From Clostridium sp. BNL1100 (lineage in GTDB: Bacteria > Bacillota > Clostridia > Acetivibrionales > DSM-1351): 64,000 bases of DNA. Positions 61,965-64,000 of this stretch are shown here, in pieces; position 1 is the first letter of the stretch; each line of letters begins with the position of its first letter. The stretch covers positions 3,291,001 through 3,355,000 of the forward strand of contig NC_016791.1 of the NCBI RefSeq assembly GCF_000244875.1, given 5' to 3'. The translations under genes and the position numbers were made by a program. Below the pieces are notes generated by a model that had not been told where the DNA came from, made no database searches, and saw nothing but the letters and a program-made list of their open reading frames with translations.

Positions 61965-63083
61965 TTATTCCATTTTTTGATCCCAGCTCAAAGGACGTAT
62001 AAATGGACCTGATATTGTCTGTATCTTTTGCAGTACTCCATCTGAGGTTTTTACTTCATATGTCAGGCCGGCATTTGCATAAGGATCGTTTAGCAAAGCT
62101 ATTCCTAAAGGCTTGCAAAGCTTTATTGAGAAAAGAGAGTAAATAATATGTCCTATGCAAGCTTCGTTCAGATATAATTTGTCGCCTGTTTCATAAGGAA
62201 TTTGACTTTCAGTTGCTACAAAGCCTACGGCACCTTTTGATTTTCCCGACTTAAAGATTTCCATCATTTTTTCATATCCGATATAGTCTTCTTTGTCAAA
62301 TTGTATTTGCCACTGCTGTGCAAGTTCAAATATATTTCCGTGTTCGGAGGTTTCTCTTAAAAAGTTAGGCTGGTGAACTTCAAGCATTGAAAGTTCAAGA
62401 CATTCCAGTCCGCCTTCATTTACAGGGAAGTCCCATTGACCGTCCTCACTCAAAAGTTTATCGTATATATTTAATCCGCCTTCAATTGATGAAATTGCAA
62501 TATATCCGTACTCACTTGAACGACCTGCACGTATAAGAAGGACTTCCTGTCCGTTCCATGAAAATGACATGGATGCTCTAAGTGCAAGATTTTCAATTTC
62601 AACACCAAAAATCTTTTTAACAACTTTCCATGATTTGGGGCCTTCAGTTGATACGATTGCCATTGTATCAAACAAATCTTTTATCTCAATTTCATATTCT
62701 GACTCCTTAGCCTGTATAACAAGCCATTCTTTTACATCAGCTGCCTTCTCCCATGGGGAAATCACGATAAAATCATTTTCTCTGCGTACTATAAATACAT
62801 TTCCTACAATTTCAGCCTCTTCATTGAGAAAATAACATTCGCTGACATTTCCTACATTAAGGTATTGTATGTCCTTTGTAGCGAGATTTTCAAGGAACAA
62901 CTCAGCTTTATCCCCTTCTACTGAAAACAAGCCGTATGTACTGCAATCATAAAACATAGCACCTTCTCTAAGTGCCGTATACTCTTTTTGAAGGTTGCCT
63001 AAGGTTTTTACGACTTTCCGATCCTTAACTTCAATAAACTCTGCTCTTTCACTGTACTTATTTTCCAATTTGCTTGTTAACAT
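61965..63083 (-). CDS. GcvT-like folate-dependent protein
   Basis: A 372-residue protein of the aminomethyltransferase (GcvT)/YgfZ/dimethylglycine-oxidase-tail fold. YDCSTYGLFSVEGDKAELFLENL is the usual N-terminal signature, RAGRSSEYGYIAI and GLECLELSMLEVHQPNF mark the folate-binding barrel. The other glycine cleavage genes are absent. GGAGG before the ATG. It lies between a permease and the ketosynthase gene; it may transfer a one-carbon unit to the product or act on an amino-acid starter. Inferred from context. Confidence 0.85.
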   Translation of the reverse strand: MLTSKLENKYSERAEFIEVKDRKVVKTLGNLQKEYTALREGAMFYDCSTYGLFSVEGDKAELFLENLATKDIQYLNVGNVSECYFLNEEAEIVGNVFIVRRENDFIVISPWEKAADVKEWLVIQAKESEYEIEIKDLFDTMAIVSTEGPKSWKVVKKIFGVEIENLALRASMSFSWNGQEVLLIRAGRSSEYGYIAISSIEGGLNIYDKLLSEDGQWDFPVNEGGLECLELSMLEVHQPNFLRETSEHGNIFELAQQWQIQFDKEDYIGYEKMMEIFKSGKSKGAVGFVATESQIPYETGDKLYLNEACIGHIIYSLFSIKLCKPLGIALLNDPYANAGLTYEVKTSDGVLQKIQTISGPFIRPLSWDQKME

Positions 63084-63101
63084 ATAAACCTCCTATAAAA
63101 A

Positions 63102-63986
63102 TTATATTTCTTGTTTTTTGCGTCTGAAATTAATAAAAAACAGTATTAATGAAATCAGTAAAACTCCTAAGATAAATATGATTGAAATGTATGGCCTGAT
63201 TTCACTTCCATTCCAGTCCAGAACCACCCCAAATTCACGGGTGTAACTATCACGCACCGACATGGGAGCATTTTTAAAGCATAAATCAACCGACTCCTGC
63301 ATAAGTACACGTCTGAAAAGTGAAGCGATATGCCCGAACGGCAGGAACTTTAATACACTTTGAATGGTTTCGGGCAATGATCCCATAGGTACATAAAGCC
63401 CATTTAAAAACCCTATTGTTGTTCCGATTATCAGACTGGCTGATGAATATGCACTGTTTGTTGAAAAGAACGACACCATAAAGCCCATTAATGCAGCGCT
63501 CATCATAGCAGACAGGCAAATCAGTCCAAGACATTTTAAAATCATTCCGATACTGAAGAAATATCCGGTACCAAAATAAATGTAACCACCATAAACTGCA
63601 AAGGATATAACACTTATGATAGTTCCAACTGTAAATGATGTTATTACACATGAAACAGGATATGTCATTGCTGAAAGAGGGGAACTTTTAAAGTCCATAA
63701 CAATTCTGTTCTCCCGGTCATTTACCATTGTTCCTAATGCACCTAATGTACTTGTCAGTGTAGTAATGGACAACAGTCCTGCTAAAATCCAGCTATTTAT
63801 AAGATAGGATAGATCGTCTCCGTTAAGTACGCCATTTGTTTGCTGATTTACGGCATCTACCTGCAGCTTTGCCAAAAACAAAATATACAATGCTATCACT
63901 ATTAGAACTGCCAGCATAGAAAAAAATACTGACGTCCTGTCTCTAAAGTAAAGTTTGGAATTGCGATAAATTAGTTTTCTTAACAT
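63102..63986 (-). CDS. ABC-2 type exporter permease
   Basis: A 294-residue membrane protein with six helices and the ABC-2 pattern (RKLIYRNSKLYFRDRTSVFF at the N-terminus, MVNDRENRIVMDFKSSPLSAM in the coupling loop). GGAGG before the ATG. First operon gene within the window; the ATPase would lie past the right edge. Probably exports the product or confers self-resistance. Confidence 0.9.
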   Translation of the reverse strand: MLRKLIYRNSKLYFRDRTSVFFSMLAVLIVIALYILFLAKLQVDAVNQQTNGVLNGDDLSYLINSWILAGLLSITTLTSTLGALGTMVNDRENRIVMDFKSSPLSAMTYPVSCVITSFTVGTIISVISFAVYGGYIYFGTGYFFSIGMILKCLGLICLSAMMSAALMGFMVSFFSTNSAYSSASLIIGTTIGFLNGLYVPMGSLPETIQSVLKFLPFGHIASLFRRVLMQESVDLCFKNAPMSVRDSYTREFGVVLDWNGSEIRPYISIIFILGVLLISLILFFINFRRKKQEI

Positions 63987-64000
63987 TCAGCTTCCTCCCG

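Noticed and set aside
1-64000. tRNA, rRNA or CRISPR genes
   Set aside because: No cloverleaf with GGTTCRANNCC arm, no rRNA segment and no spaced repeats were noticed by eye; a tRNAscan-SE run would settle it.

Overview
The window reads as chromosomal DNA of an AT-rich, anaerobic, plant-polysaccharide-degrading member of the Clostridia, probably close to Ruminiclostridium / Clostridium cellulolyticum (inference; no marker gene such as rRNA is present). Supporting genes are a GH11 xylanase-family protein, a GH8 exo-oligoxylanase of the Rex type, pyruvate:ferredoxin oxidoreductase, a CbiMQO metal importer with CooT, PadR/DUF2812 and stalk-domain proteins, and many GGAGG ribosome sites with GTG and TTG starts.

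Layout. 1-4 kb: serA with a long structured leader, a secreted GH11 protein and a TPR protein. 4-7.8 kb: a nickel/cobalt locus (DUF3842, cooT, cbiM, cbiQ, cbiO). 7.8-14.3 kb: an ABC exporter pair, manA, and a PadR-controlled operon (padR, DUF2812, NatAB-like transporter). 14.4-16.4 kb: a palindromic MITE-like repeat interrupted at its centre by an IS3-family element. 16.4-31.9 kb: metallophosphatase, SDR, AraC regulator, DMT exporter, DUF2680 protein, a two-component system, DedA, a Met-rich ferritin-like protein, a LytTR regulator, a beta-helix protein, a small DUF3787-like protein and PFOR. 31.9-43.3 kb: two ABC transporters, each beside its own two-component system, flanking an orphan metal-binding lipoprotein and a PfkB kinase. 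43.5-49.1 kb: Rex, a corA gene with a damaged start, an XRE regulator, two methyltransferases and uppP. 49.2-51.2 kb: the second copy of the repeat plus IS, with the repeat inverted and the IS in the same orientation. 51.2-55.5 kb: a stalk-domain protein, a 44-residue small protein, and a four-module sulfur-transfer fusion followed by an ArsR regulator. 55.6-64 kb: a minus-strand operon that runs off the right edge and looks like part of a polyketide or polyene cluster. It holds an ABC-2 permease, a GcvT-like protein, a fused ketosynthase/chain-length-factor protein, a flavoprotein, two glycosyltransferases, a thioesterase and a phosphopantetheinyl transferase.

How the genes work together. 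The nickel locus couples uptake to a small metal-binding protein. Both ABC/two-component modules look like peptide-sensing detoxification units. The GH11 and GH8 proteins both relate to xylan. The right-hand operon contains the chain-building core, the carrier-protein activating enzyme, release and glycosylation functions and half of an exporter; the carrier protein, ketoreductase, dehydratase and exporter ATPase would lie beyond the edge.

Most notable observations: two nearly identical IS copies inserted at the same point in the loop of a palindromic repeat; the KS-CLF fusion cluster; a GH11 protein in which Ile replaces the acid/base Glu; Met-rich repeats fused to a di-iron ferritin-like domain; and a corA whose apparent ATG is followed directly by a stop codon. 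No tRNA, rRNA or CRISPR array was seen.
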